A stretch of 64,000 bases of DNA, from positions 611,905 to 675,904 of the forward strand of contig NZ_KQ948148.1 in assembly GCF_001513955.1 (NCBI RefSeq), given 5' to 3'. Made by a program: the position numbers and the translations under genes. Shown in pieces: positions 1 to 9,102 of the stretch. The stretch's first letter is position 1, and every line of letters begins with the position of its first letter. The DNA is from Streptomyces pseudovenezuelae. Its GTDB lineage: Bacteria > Actinomycetota > Actinomycetes > Streptomycetales > Streptomycetaceae. The notes under the pieces are model-generated. The model did not search any database. It had not been told where the DNA came from and worked only from the letters and a program-made list of their open reading frames with translations.

Positions 1-1185
1 GCGTACCTGCTGCGCGACGGCGTCCTCACGCAGATCACGCAGGACCACACCTGGGTGCAGCGCCTGGTCGACGAGGGCCGCATCACCGAGGAAGAGGCCA
101 CCACCCACCCCCAACGCTCGCTGCTGATGCGGGCGTTGGGCAGCGGCGAGCACGTCGAGCCCGACCTCTCCATCCGCGAGGTCCGCGCCGGCGACCGCTA
201 CCTGATCTGCTCCGACGGCCTCTCCGGCGTGGTCTCCCACCAGACCCTGGAAGACACCCTCGCCAGCTACCAGGGCCCCCAGGAGACCGTGCAGGAGCTC
301 ATCCAGCTCGCGCTGCGCGGCGGCGGCCCCGACAACATCACGGTCATCGTGGCCGACGTCCTCGACCTGGACACCGGGGACACCCTCGCCGGGCAGCTCT
401 CCGACACCCCCGTCGTGGTCGGCGCGGTCGCCGAGAACCAGCACCAGCTGCACGACAACGGCATCATGCAGACCCCCGCGGGCCGCGCCTCCGGGCTCGG
501 CCGGCAGGGCCACGGACACGGCGGGGGCGGCGACTTCGGGCCGCCCGGCTCCTCCGACACCACCGGCTACATCCCCGCGGGCAGCTTCGGCGACTACACC
601 GACGACGACTTCGTCAAGCCCCGCAAGGGCCGCAGGTGGCTGAAGAGATCCTTCTACTCGGTCCTCGCGCTCGCCGTCATCGGCGGCGGTCTGTACGGCG
701 GTTACCGCTGGACGCAGACCCAGTACTACGTCGGCACCAACGGCAGGCACGTGGCGCTGTACCGCGGCATCAGCCAGGACCTGGCGTGGGTCTCGCTCTC
801 GAAGGTGTCCAAGGACCACCCCGAGATCGAACTCAAGTACCTGCCGCCGTACCAGCAGAAGTCGGTCGAGGGCACCATCGCCGAGGGCGACCTGAAGACG
901 GCCCAGAAGAAGATCGACGAACTGGGCGTCCAGGCCTCCGCGTGCAAGAAGCAGGCCGAGGCGCAGGCCACGGAGAGCAACAAGAACTCCAAGACGGGCG
1001 AGGGCGAGGCCGGCGGCACCACGGGAACCACCCGGTCCTCTCTGACGTCAAAGGCCACACCGACCCCGACGAGCACGACCTCCCCGTCCCCGAGCGCTTC
1101 CGCATCCCCGAAGCCCACTCCCACCCCCGGCCCCACCCTCTCGGACGAGGAGAAGCAGGTCGTCGGGAACTGCGGAACGCAGTAG
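1..1185 (+). CDS. pstP: PP2C-family Ser/Thr phosphatase, 5' end outside window
   Basis: C-terminal 394 residues of a PP2C (PPM) protein phosphatase; the reading frame is open from base 1, so the start lies upstream. The motifs SDGLSG and GGPDNITVIVAD are the distal metal-binding motifs of PPM phosphatases. A single membrane segment follows (bases about 646-708), then an extracytoplasmic part ending in a Thr/Ser/Pro-rich tail (bases 1050-1140). This one-TM topology is that of the actinobacterial PstP that dephosphorylates PknA/PknB and their substrates. It lies 27 bp upstream of the RodA gene and in the same cluster as pbpA and pknB, as in mycobacteria. Inference: it opposes the PknB encoded at 4306. 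Confidence 0.93.
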   Translation, partial: AYLLRDGVLTQITQDHTWVQRLVDEGRITEEEATTHPQRSLLMRALGSGEHVEPDLSIREVRAGDRYLICSDGLSGVVSHQTLEDTLASYQGPQETVQELIQLALRGGGPDNITVIVADVLDLDTGDTLAGQLSDTPVVVGAVAENQHQLHDNGIMQTPAGRASGLGRQGHGHGGGGDFGPPGSSDTTGYIPAGSFGDYTDDDFVKPRKGRRWLKRSFYSVLALAVIGGGLYGGYRWTQTQYYVGTNGRHVALYRGISQDLAWVSLSKVSKDHPEIELKYLPPYQQKSVEGTIAEGDLKTAQKKIDELGVQASACKKQAEAQATESNKNSKTGEGEAGGTTGTTRSSLTSKATPTPTSTTSPSPSASASPKPTPTPGPTLSDEEKQVVGNCGTQ

Positions 1186-1212
1186 GCAAGCCGTGAGAGG
1201 CCCTGGCACACG

Positions 1213-2667
1213 ATGAGCAGCAGTACTTCGAACACGTCGACGCACCACACGTCCACGATCGGCGCGATCGGCGCTCCCAGTCGTCGCAACACCGAGCTGG
1301 CGCTGCTGGTGTTCGCCGTCCTCATCCCGGTCTTCGCCTACGCCAACGTGGGCCTGGCGATCGACGACCAGGTCCCGACCGGGCTGCTGAGCTACGGCCT
1401 GGGCCTCGGTCTGCTGGCCGGCGTCGCCCATCTCGCCGTACGCAAGTTCGCCCCGTACGCGGACCCGCTGATGCTGCCGCTGGCCACCCTGCTCAACGGC
1501 CTCGGGCTCGTCGCGATCTGGCGGCTTGACCAGTCGAAGCTGCTCCAGCAGATCGGCCAGGCCGGCGGCAAGGCGACCAACCAGCTGATCTACACGGCGA
1601 TGGGCATCGCCCTGTTCGCCGTCGTGCTGGTCTTCCTCAAGGACCACCGGGTCCTGCAGCGCTACACCTACATCTCCATGGTCGGCGCGCTGGTCCTGCT
1701 GCTGCTCCCGCTGGTCCCGGGCCTCGGCGCCAACATCACCTACGGCGCCAAGATCTGGATCCAGGTCGGCAGCTTCACCATCCAGCCCGGTGAGTTCGCC
1801 AAGATCGTGCTCGCGATCTTCTTCGCCGGCTACCTCATGGTCAAACGGGACGCGCTCGCCCTCGCCAGCCGCCGCTTCATGGGCCTGTACCTGCCGCGCG
1901 GCCGCGACCTCGGTCCGATCATCGTCGTCTGGATGATCTCGATCCTCATCCTGGTCTTCGAGACCGACCTCGGTACCTCGCTGCTGTTCTTCGGAATGTT
2001 CATCATCATGCTGTACGTCGCCACCGAGCGGACCAGCTGGATCGTCTTCGGTCTGCTGATGTCGGCGGCTGGTGCGGTGGGTGTGGCCTCCTTCGAACCG
2101 CACGTCCAGACCCGTGTCCAGGCCTGGCTCGACCCGATGCACGAGTACCTGCTCAGCCGCAACGGCAGCAACGACGGCATCGTCCACTCCGAGCAGGCCA
2201 TGCAGGCCCTGTGGGCCTTCGGCTCCGGCGGCACCCTCGGCACCGGCTGGGGACAGGGCCACTCCGAGCTGATCCGCTTCGCCGCCAACTCCGACTTCAT
2301 CCTCGCCACCTTCGGCGAGGAGCTGGGCCTGGCCGGCCTCATGGCGATCCTGCTGATCTACGGCCTGATCGTGGAGCGCGGCGTACGCACCGCCCTCGCC
2401 GCCCGCGACCCCTTCGGCAAGCTGCTCGCCATCGGCCTGTCCGGCGCCTTCGCGCTCCAGGTCTTCGTGGTGGCCGGCGGCGTGATGGGCCTGATCCCGC
2501 TGACCGGTATGACGATGCCCTTCCTGGCGTACGGCGGTTCCTCCGTCATCGCCAACTGGGCCCTGATCGGCATCCTGATCAGAATCAGCGACACCGCGCG
2601 CCGTCCCGCGCCCGCCCCCGCCCCCAGCCCCGACGCCGAGATGACCCAGGTGGTCCGCCCGTCATGA
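1213..2667 (+). CDS. rodA: SEDS glycosyltransferase RodA/FtsW family
   Basis: 484-residue polytopic membrane protein of the SEDS family, the peptidoglycan polymerases that work with a class B PBP. About ten hydrophobic segments are visible, with the family segment GTGWGQG and the loop after it (HSELIRFAANSDFILA) followed by the conserved FGEELGLAG. The C-terminal PLTGMTMPFLAYGGSS motif is the SEDS signature. It begins with ATG 27 bp after the phosphatase gene and its stop overlaps the next start (ATGA at 2664-2667), so it is translationally coupled to the PBP2 gene. Position in the pstP-rodA-pbpA-pknB cluster favours RodA over the division-specific FtsW, which normally sits in the dcw cluster. 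Confidence 0.93.
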   Translation: MSSSTSNTSTHHTSTIGAIGAPSRRNTELALLVFAVLIPVFAYANVGLAIDDQVPTGLLSYGLGLGLLAGVAHLAVRKFAPYADPLMLPLATLLNGLGLVAIWRLDQSKLLQQIGQAGGKATNQLIYTAMGIALFAVVLVFLKDHRVLQRYTYISMVGALVLLLLPLVPGLGANITYGAKIWIQVGSFTIQPGEFAKIVLAIFFAGYLMVKRDALALASRRFMGLYLPRGRDLGPIIVVWMISILILVFETDLGTSLLFFGMFIIMLYVATERTSWIVFGLLMSAAGAVGVASFEPHVQTRVQAWLDPMHEYLLSRNGSNDGIVHSEQAMQALWAFGSGGTLGTGWGQGHSELIRFAANSDFILATFGEELGLAGLMAILLIYGLIVERGVRTALAARDPFGKLLAIGLSGAFALQVFVVAGGVMGLIPLTGMTMPFLAYGGSSVIANWALIGILIRISDTARRPAPAPAPSPDAEMTQVVRPS

Positions 2668-4136
2668 ACAAGCCCCTGCGCCGGATCGCGATCTTCTGCG
2701 GCCTCCTGGTCCTGGCCCTGCTCATCCGCGACAACTGGCTCCAGTACGTGAAGGCCGACGCCCTCAGGGAGGACCCGGACAACCGCCGGGTGCTCATCGC
2801 GCGGTACGCCACGCCCCGCGGCGACATCATCGTCGACGGCAAAGCGATCACCGGGCACGCGGAGACGACGTCGGGCGACTTCAAGTACAAGCGCACCTAC
2901 AAGGACGGCGCGATGTGGGCGCCGGTCACCGGCTTCGTCTCGCAGGCCTACGGCGCCACCCAGCTGGAGTCCATCGAGGACGGCATCCTCACCGGCACCG
3001 ACGACCGGCTGTTCTTCCGCAACACCCTCGACATGCTCACCGGCAAGCCGAAGGAGGGCGGCAATGTCGTCACCACCCTCAACGCCGCCGCGCAGAAGGC
3101 CGCCTACCAGGGTCTGAAGAAGCAGGGCGGCAAGGGCGCGGTCGCCGCCATCGAGCCCTCGACCGGCAAGATCCTGGCGCTGGCCTCCTACCCGTCGTAC
3201 GACCCCTCGACGATCGCCGGAGGCAGCGACTCCGACGCCGAGGCGTGGAAGAAGCTCGACAAGAAGAGCAACCCCGACGACCCCTCGCTCAACCGGGCGC
3301 TGCGCGAGGTCTACCCGCCCGGCTCCACCTTCAAGGTCGTCACCGCGGCCGCCGCGCTGGAGAACGGCCTGTACAAGTCGGCCGACGAGAAGACCGACTC
3401 CCCGCTGCCCTGGACGATGCCCGAGACCACGACCCAGCTGAAGAACGAGGGCAACATCCCCTGCAAGAACGCCACCCTGCGGGTCGCGCTGCAGTACTCG
3501 TGCAACACCGTCTTCGGCAAGGTCGGCTCCGACCTCGGCAACGACAAGATGCTCGAAGAGGCCAAGAAGTTCGGCTTCACCGAGGAGCAGTTCACGCCGG
3601 TCCGCTCCAGCGCGTCGGTCTTCTCCGACGACATGAACCCCTCGCAGACCGCGCTGTCCTCCATCGGCCAGTACAACACCGCCGCGACCCCGCTCCAGAT
3701 GGCCATGGTCGCCTCGGCCGTCGCCAACAACGGCACCCTGATGAAGCCGTACATGGTCGACTCCCTCCAGGCCCCGAACGTGGACACCCTGGAGAAGACC
3801 GAGCCGGAGAAGATGAGCGAGCCGCTGTCCCCGGAGAACGCCCAGATCCTCCAGACGATGATGGAGACGGTCGTCCAGAAGGGCACCGGCACCACGGCCC
3901 AGATCGACGGCGTCACCGTGGGGGGCAAGACCGGTACCGCCCAGCACGGTGAGAACAACAGCAAGAACCCGTACGCCTGGTTCATCTCGTACGCCAAGGT
4001 CGGCGACAGCGCTCCGGTCGCCGTGGCCGTGGTCGTCCAGGACGACAACGCGGTCCGCGAGAACATCTCCGGCAGCGGTCTCGCGGCGCCCATCGCCAAG
4101 AGCGTCATGGAGGCGGTCATCGACTCCAAGAAGTGA
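2664..4136 (+). CDS. pbpA: Class B penicillin-binding protein 2 (PbpA)
   Basis: 490-residue D,D-transpeptidase. An N-terminal membrane anchor (residues about 7-23) precedes a short dimerisation region and the transpeptidase domain. Catalytic motifs are all present: STFK with the nucleophile Ser221, SCN at 279-281 and KTG at 422-424. The ATG at 2664 overlaps the rodA stop; the open frame runs further upstream inside rodA but that part is a shadow. Pairing of a SEDS polymerase with a class B PBP is the rule, so this is the likely transpeptidase partner of the preceding protein. Its length and early TxxRGDI-like segment (ATPRGDIIVDG) match the actinobacterial PbpA family. Confidence 0.93.
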   Translation: MNKPLRRIAIFCGLLVLALLIRDNWLQYVKADALREDPDNRRVLIARYATPRGDIIVDGKAITGHAETTSGDFKYKRTYKDGAMWAPVTGFVSQAYGATQLESIEDGILTGTDDRLFFRNTLDMLTGKPKEGGNVVTTLNAAAQKAAYQGLKKQGGKGAVAAIEPSTGKILALASYPSYDPSTIAGGSDSDAEAWKKLDKKSNPDDPSLNRALREVYPPGSTFKVVTAAAALENGLYKSADEKTDSPLPWTMPETTTQLKNEGNIPCKNATLRVALQYSCNTVFGKVGSDLGNDKMLEEAKKFGFTEEQFTPVRSSASVFSDDMNPSQTALSSIGQYNTAATPLQMAMVASAVANNGTLMKPYMVDSLQAPNVDTLEKTEPEKMSEPLSPENAQILQTMMETVVQKGTGTTAQIDGVTVGGKTGTAQHGENNSKNPYAWFISYAKVGDSAPVAVAVVVQDDNAVRENISGSGLAAPIAKSVMEAVIDSKK

Positions 4137-4305
4137 CCCCGCTCACGTCGCCCTCACATCGGTGCACGTTGCGATACCGGTCCTGTATCGGGTGACGCAC
4201 TTGGCCAGGTCACACAAAGCTAGCCGGGTACGGTAGGCCCGGAGTGCAGCCTCCGACGGCACACACGTGTTCGTCGGGACCGACGGAGAGGGCTGGTAGG
4301 AAGCT

Positions 4306-6300
4306 ATGGAAGAGCCGCGTCGCCTCGGCGGCCGGTACGAGCTGGGCCAGGTGCTCGGCCGTGGTGGCATGGCGGAGGTCTACCTCGCCATGGACACGCG
4401 CCTCGGCCGCACGGTGGCGGTGAAGACGCTGCGCGCGGACCTCGCGCGCGACCCGTCCTTCCAGGCCCGGTTCCGCCGGGAGGCCCAGTCGGCCGCCTCG
4501 CTCAACCATCCCGCGATCGTGGCGGTCTACGACACGGGCGAGGACTACATCGACGGGGTCTCGATCCCGTACATCGTCATGGAGTACGTCGACGGCTCCA
4601 CGCTCCGCGAGCTGCTGCACTCCGGCCGCAAGCTGCTGCCGGAGCGCTCCCTGGAGATGACCATCGGGATCCTCCAGGCGCTGGAGTACTCGCACCGCAG
4701 CGGGATCGTCCACCGGGACATCAAGCCGGCCAACGTCATGCTCACGCGCAACGGCCAGGTCAAGGTGATGGACTTCGGCATCGCCCGCGCCATGGGCGAC
4801 TCCGGCATGACGATGACCCAGACGTCCGCCGTGATCGGCACCGCCCAGTACCTCTCCCCGGAGCAGGCCAAGGGCGAGCAGGTCGACGCGAGGTCGGACC
4901 TCTACTCCACCGGCTGTCTGCTCTACGAGCTGCTGACGGTCCGGCCGCCGTTCGTGGGCGACTCCCCGGTGGCCGTCGCGTACCAGCACGTACGGGAAGA
5001 GGCGCAGCCCCCGTCGGTGTTCGACCCCGAGATCACGCCCGAGATGGACGCCATCGTCCTTCGGGCCCTGGTCAAGGACCCGAACTACCGCTACCAGTCG
5101 GCCGACGAGATGCGCGCCGACATCGAGGCCTGCCTCGACGGCCAGCCGGTCGCGGCCACCGCCGCGATGGGCTCGGTGGGCTACGGCGGCTACCCGGACG
5201 ACCAGCCGACCACGGCCCTGCGCTCCGACGCGGGCGCCACCACCATGCTGCCGCCGATGAGCCCGGACGACGGCGGCTTCGGCTACGACGACCGCCCCGA
5301 CCGGCGCCGCCAGAAGAAGTCGAACACCTCGACGATCCTCCTGGTGGTGGCGGGCATCCTGGTGCTCGTCGGCGCGATCCTGATCGGCAAGTGGATCTTC
5401 AGCGGCGGCGGTGCGGCCAACGACCAGGTGACCGTGCCGAACCTCGTCAACCAGCCGAAGGACGATGCCACCAGACAGCTGGGCAACGTCGACCTGAAGC
5501 TCGGCGAGGTCACGCAGAAGGCGTGCGAGAACACCGCCAAGGGCAACGTCTGCGAGCAGAACCCCACCGGCGGCACCAAGGTCGACAAGAACTCCACCGT
5601 CAGCATCGTGGTGTCCACCGGGGCGCCGAAGGTGGCCGTCCCCAGCGTCCTCGGCCAGGACGTCGACAAGGCCACGGAGACGCTGCAGGACGACCAGTAC
5701 CAGTTCGTCGTCAAGACCAAGCAGCAAGTGTCCACCGAGAAGGCGGGCACCGTCCTGAACCAGGACCCGAAACTCGGCTCGGAGGTGGAGAAGGGGTCCA
5801 CCGTCACCCTCACCATCGCCAAGGCCGAGGAGAAGTCCACGGTCCCGGACGTCATCGGCCGGTCCTGTGACGACGCCAAGGCACAGATGCAGGCGAACAA
5901 CCTCGTCGGCAACTGCACCGAGGTGGAGACCGACGACACCAACCAGATCGGCAAGGTCATCTCGACCTCGCCGCAGGCCGGCACCCAGGCCGACAAGAAC
6001 TCGTCGGTCAACATCCAGATCGGCAAGGCGAAGGACAAGACCGAGGTCCCGAGCGTCGTGGGCCGCACGGTCGGCCAGGCCAGGCAGATCCTCAACAACG
6101 CCGGCTTCACGAACATCCAGTTCGCGAACGGCAGCGACCAGAGCGACACCGCACTGGTGGCCCAGCAGGATCCCCAGGGGGGCAGCGAGGTCGACGATCC
6201 GGGCGGCACCCAGATCAACCTGACCACGGTGAGCGTCGGGGGCGGCAACAACAACGGCGGCAACAACGGCGGCGGCTTCTTCGGAGGCGGCACCGGATAG
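4306..6300 (+). CDS. pknB: PASTA-domain Ser/Thr protein kinase PknB
   Basis: 664-residue receptor kinase. The kinase domain spans residues 11-275 with the glycine loop LGRGGMAEV, ATP-binding Lys40, the catalytic loop HRDIKPANVM (Asp138) and DFG at 156. The activation loop carries T169, T171 and T173, the usual autophosphorylation sites. A transmembrane helix lies at 344-365. Four PASTA repeats follow (about 372-640), each starting with a V-P-x-L/V motif; these bind muropeptides or lipid II in homologues. A Gly/Asn tail ends the protein. The ATG at 4306 has GGTAGGA before it. It follows pbpA after a 169-bp gap that may carry its own promoter and ends in a strong bidirectional terminator. Confidence 0.95.
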   Translation: MEEPRRLGGRYELGQVLGRGGMAEVYLAMDTRLGRTVAVKTLRADLARDPSFQARFRREAQSAASLNHPAIVAVYDTGEDYIDGVSIPYIVMEYVDGSTLRELLHSGRKLLPERSLEMTIGILQALEYSHRSGIVHRDIKPANVMLTRNGQVKVMDFGIARAMGDSGMTMTQTSAVIGTAQYLSPEQAKGEQVDARSDLYSTGCLLYELLTVRPPFVGDSPVAVAYQHVREEAQPPSVFDPEITPEMDAIVLRALVKDPNYRYQSADEMRADIEACLDGQPVAATAAMGSVGYGGYPDDQPTTALRSDAGATTMLPPMSPDDGGFGYDDRPDRRRQKKSNTSTILLVVAGILVLVGAILIGKWIFSGGGAANDQVTVPNLVNQPKDDATRQLGNVDLKLGEVTQKACENTAKGNVCEQNPTGGTKVDKNSTVSIVVSTGAPKVAVPSVLGQDVDKATETLQDDQYQFVVKTKQQVSTEKAGTVLNQDPKLGSEVEKGSTVTLTIAKAEEKSTVPDVIGRSCDDAKAQMQANNLVGNCTEVETDDTNQIGKVISTSPQAGTQADKNSSVNIQIGKAKDKTEVPSVVGRTVGQARQILNNAGFTNIQFANGSDQSDTALVAQQDPQGGSEVDDPGGTQINLTTVSVGGGNNNGGNNGGGFFGGGTG

Positions 6301-6325
6301 CCGTACGGCACCGGCACCACATGGA

Positions 6326-6363
6326 AGAGCCCCGGCCCCTCAGTGGGGGGCCGGGGCTCTTTC
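6326..6363. terminator. Bidirectional terminator between pknB and sortase
   Basis: A perfect 14-bp stem (6326-6339 with 6347-6360) closes a 7-nt loop and is followed by TTT. It sits between the pknB stop at 6300 and the convergent sortase stop at 6372, so it can serve both strands. Confidence 0.85.
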
Positions 6364-6371
6364 GTCGGTGG

Positions 6372-7109
6372 TTACCGCAGTTCCTTCGGCAGCGTCCGTT
6401 CGCTGTCCACCTTCTCGGTGCGGACCAGTTCGCCCCACACGACGTAGCGGTAGCGGGAGGTGTAGACCGGCGTGCACGTCGTCAGGGTGATGTAGTGGCC
6501 GGCCTTCTTCTTGCCGGACTCCTTGGGGACCTGGCCGAGGACCTCGACGTTGTACTTCGAGGTCTCGGGCAGGACGGCGTAGACCTTGTAGACGTACCAC
6601 GCGTCCTTGGTCTCGAAGACGATCGGGTCGCCCTTCTTGACCTTGTCGATGTTGTGGAACTTCGCCCCGTGACCGTCGCGGTGGGCGGCGAGGGCGAAGT
6701 TGCCGGTCTTGCCGGTGGTGGGGAGCGTGGCCTTGACGGGGTCGGTGTAGTAGCCGGCGACGCCGTCGTTGAGGATCTTCGTCGAGGTGCCCTTCTCGAC
6801 CAGGACCTCGCCGTTCCTCATCGCGGGGACGTGCAGGAAGCCGATGCCGTTCTTGGTGTCCAGCGCGCCGGGACCGCCCGTGGTCCGCTCGGTCCAGGCG
6901 TCACGCACCTTGTCGGCCTGCTTGTCCGCCGCACGGTCGGCGACGACGTTCGTCCACCACAGCGAGTAGACGACGAACAGGCCGAGCACCAGGCCTGCCG
7001 TGATGAGGAGTTCACCGAAGAAGCTGACCGCCATGGCGATCCGGCCGGGGCCGCGGCGGCGCGGCGCGGGGCTGCCGATGTTCTGCTCTTGCTCTGTGGT
7101 CGCTGCCAC
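6372..7109 (-). CDS. srtE2: Class E sortase
   Basis: 245-residue membrane-anchored cysteine transpeptidase. One N-terminal membrane helix (about residues 24-47) is followed by the sortase beta barrel. The catalytic His lies in AAHRDGHG, the Cys in TLTTCTP and the Arg in SRYRYVVW. Class E sortases join LAxTG proteins, such as long chaplins in Streptomyces, to the peptidoglycan. The start is GTG at 7109; an overlapping ATG on the same strand is out of frame. Only 13 bp separate it from the upstream sortase, so the two are probably co-expressed. The symbol rests on the order remembered for S. coelicolor, where srtE1 and srtE2 are adjacent here. Confidence 0.9.
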   Translation of the reverse strand: MAATTEQEQNIGSPAPRRRGPGRIAMAVSFFGELLITAGLVLGLFVVYSLWWTNVVADRAADKQADKVRDAWTERTTGGPGALDTKNGIGFLHVPAMRNGEVLVEKGTSTKILNDGVAGYYTDPVKATLPTTGKTGNFALAAHRDGHGAKFHNIDKVKKGDPIVFETKDAWYVYKVYAVLPETSKYNVEVLGQVPKESGKKKAGHYITLTTCTPVYTSRYRYVVWGELVRTEKVDSERTLPKELR

Positions 7110-7122
7110 TGGTCATCTGCCC

Positions 7123-8256
7123 TTACTGGACGAGCGCATCCGGCTTGCCCTTGCTGCGCGGCCGTTCCTCGACCATCTTGCCCCAGACGATCAAGCGGTA
7201 CTTGCTGGTGAACTCCGGCGTGCAGGTGGTGAGGGTGATGTAGCGGCCGGCCGTGGTGAACCCGGACCCCTTGGGGACGGGGTCGATCACGCTCGTGTTG
7301 CTCGGAGACGTCACCGGCAGCGTCGAGGTCATCTTGTAGACGAAGTACTCGTCCTGCGTCTCCACGACGATCGCGTCACCGGGGCTGAGCTTGTTGATGT
7401 AACGGAAGGGCTCGCCGTGCGTGTTGCGGTGCCCGGCGAGGGCGAAGTTGCCGGTCTTGGCGTCGGGCATGGCCGTCTTCAGCGCGCCCTCGCCGTAGTG
7501 GCCGACCATGCCCTTGTCGAGGACCTTCTTGTTGCTGACGCCCTCGGCTATCGGCACCACGACGTCCAGCTTCGGGATGTGCAACAGCGCGAAGCCCTGG
7601 CCCGGCTCGAAGGTGCCCGGGGCGCCCTTCCCGCTCGCCCAGTCGTTCTGGAGGCTGCTCGCCTCCTTGTCCGCCGCCGCGTGCGCCCGCACGTTGGTCC
7701 ACCACAACTGGTAGCTGACGAACAGCAGCATCAGCACACCGGTGGTGATGAACACCTCACCGATCGCCCGGCTCGCGAGGACGGCCGCGCCCGGTTTGCG
7801 CGCCTTCGCCTGTCTGCGGGCCTCGACGCGGGAGAGCGGCCTGCCGTCCGGCGACTCCTGGTCCGACTGCGCGTCGGGAGCGGCCCCGCCTCCATGGCGC
7901 CCGTGACGGCCTTTGGCGGCCTTTCTGCGGGCCGCACGGCCACCCTGTGGGGATCCAGTGGCGGATGTGACGGAAGAGGCCGTGGAGGCGGATATGGAGG
8001 GCGGCGGCGGGTCGGGTATCCGCAGCGCCACCGTCTCGTCGTCGGCCGGCGGCACATACGGAGCCGACGCCCCGCCACGCGACGCCCCGCCGGGCGACTC
8101 CTGGGCGTACGTCTCCTCGGCATACGGCTTCTCGGCGTAGGGCTCCTCGGCGTGGGCAGCACCGCCGAAGGTCTCCCCGCCGTAAGGATCGCCGCCGTAG
8201 GACTCGTACGACGCGTCGCCGTACAAGTCCTCGCGCTCGGGGCGCAGGGCCGTCAC
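7123..8256 (-). CDS. srtE1: Class E sortase with long N-terminal extension
   Basis: 377-residue class E sortase. About 150 N-terminal residues are acidic, rich in Glu/Tyr/Pro/Gly with degenerate EEPYAEKPYAEE-type repeats, then a basic patch, then one membrane helix (AIGEVFITTGVLMLLFVSYQ) and the sortase domain. Catalytic residues: His in LAGHRNTHG, Cys in TLTTCTPEF, Arg in SKYRLIVW. The start chosen is GTG 8256-8254, which overlaps the stop of the amidotransferase gene as GTGA; an earlier in-frame start at 8322 would lie inside that gene. The cytoplasmic extension is much longer than in the neighbouring sortases and may be an interaction region (inference). Confidence 0.9.
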   Translation of the reverse strand: MTALRPEREDLYGDASYESYGGDPYGGETFGGAAHAEEPYAEKPYAEETYAQESPGGASRGGASAPYVPPADDETVALRIPDPPPPSISASTASSVTSATGSPQGGRAARRKAAKGRHGRHGGGAAPDAQSDQESPDGRPLSRVEARRQAKARKPGAAVLASRAIGEVFITTGVLMLLFVSYQLWWTNVRAHAAADKEASSLQNDWASGKGAPGTFEPGQGFALLHIPKLDVVVPIAEGVSNKKVLDKGMVGHYGEGALKTAMPDAKTGNFALAGHRNTHGEPFRYINKLSPGDAIVVETQDEYFVYKMTSTLPVTSPSNTSVIDPVPKGSGFTTAGRYITLTTCTPEFTSKYRLIVWGKMVEERPRSKGKPDALVQ

Positions 8257-8891
8257 GCCGTGGCCCTGCCCACCACCGGGGCGAGCCCCGCCGACCTCGC
8301 CACCGCGCCCTGGTCCCCGCACTCCACCAGCCAGTTGGCCAGCATCAGGTGACCGTGTTCCGTCAGCACCGACTCGGGGTGGAACTGCACACCCTCGACC
8401 GGGAGTTCACGGTGCCTCAGCCCCATGACGATCCCGTCGTGCGTCCGCGCGGTGACCTCCAGCTCGGCCGGGACCGTCGCCGGCTCGGCGGCCAGCGAGT
8501 GGTACCGGGTCGCCGTGAAGGGAGTGGGCAGCCCGGCGAAGACCCCGCGGCCCTCGTGCTCGACCAGCGAGGTCTTGCCGTGCAGCAGCTCGGGGGCGCG
8601 GTCCACGACACCGCCGTAGGCCACCTGCATCGACTGCATGCCGAGGCAGACGCCGAAGACGGGCACCCCGGTCGCGGCGCAGTGGCGCACCATCTCGATG
8701 CAGACCCCGGCCTCCTCCGGTGTACCGGGGCCCGGCGAGAGCAGGACGCCGTCGAAGCCGTCCTGGGCGTGCGCCGTCGACACCTCGTCGTTGCGCAGCA
8801 CCTCGCACTCCGCGCCCAGCTGGTACAGGTACTGGACCAGGTTGAAGACAAAGCTGTCGTAGTTGTCGACGACGAGAATGCGCGCGCTCAC
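8253..8891 (-). CDS. pabA: Class I glutamine amidotransferase, PabA/TrpG type
   Basis: 212-residue glutamine amidotransferase subunit that passes ammonia to chorismate-using synthases (aminodeoxychorismate or anthranilate). Nucleophile Cys82 lies in GVCLGMQ, the oxyanion segment is LSPGPGTPE (51-59), and the His/Glu pair lies in VQFHPES. The start is GTG 8891, overlapping the stop of the 53-residue gene upstream as GTGA, and its own stop overlaps the sortase start in the same way. A trpG/pabA-like gene beside crgA, pbpA and pknB is conserved across actinobacteria, which suggests a housekeeping folate or tryptophan role. PabA and TrpG cannot be separated by sequence alone. Confidence 0.92.
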   Translation of the reverse strand: MSARILVVDNYDSFVFNLVQYLYQLGAECEVLRNDEVSTAHAQDGFDGVLLSPGPGTPEEAGVCIEMVRHCAATGVPVFGVCLGMQSMQVAYGGVVDRAPELLHGKTSLVEHEGRGVFAGLPTPFTATRYHSLAAEPATVPAELEVTARTHDGIVMGLRHRELPVEGVQFHPESVLTEHGHLMLANWLVECGDQGAVARSAGLAPVVGRATA

Positions 8892-9049
8892 TGGTTGTCC
8901 ACCGTCACATCGTTGAAGGGCAGCAGCGGTTCGGCCCACGGGAACACGTACTGGAACAGGACGTAGACCACAGCAACGACCAGCATGAGTGAGAGGAATG
9001 CCTTCACCCATGCGTTCCCCGGCAGATGCCGCCAGATCCAGCCGTACAT
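8888..9049 (-). CDS. Small conserved membrane protein, 53 aa
   Basis: 53-residue protein beginning MYGWIWRHLPG, with one strongly hydrophobic helix (about residues 17-36) and an acidic C-terminus ending DVTVDNQ. The ATG at 9049 has a good ribosome site (GGAAGGGACGG) just upstream; the longer open frame to 9205 lacks one. Its stop overlaps the pabA start as GTGA, so it is translationally coupled to that gene. I know no function. The same short protein appears at this place in other Streptomyces as far as I recall, which together with the coupling argues that it is real. Confidence 0.75.
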   Translation of the reverse strand: MYGWIWRHLPGNAWVKAFLSLMLVVAVVYVLFQYVFPWAEPLLPFNDVTVDNQ

Positions 9050-9102
9050 GCCGTCCCTTCCGTCGCACCACGGCACCCACACACACGCCGTACCGCACCA
9101 GA

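Noticed and set aside
4137..4305. Promoter for pknB (TTGGCC and TACGGT)
   Set aside because: The spacing of 22 bp is too long for a standard promoter, so I do not call it, though a promoter here is plausible.
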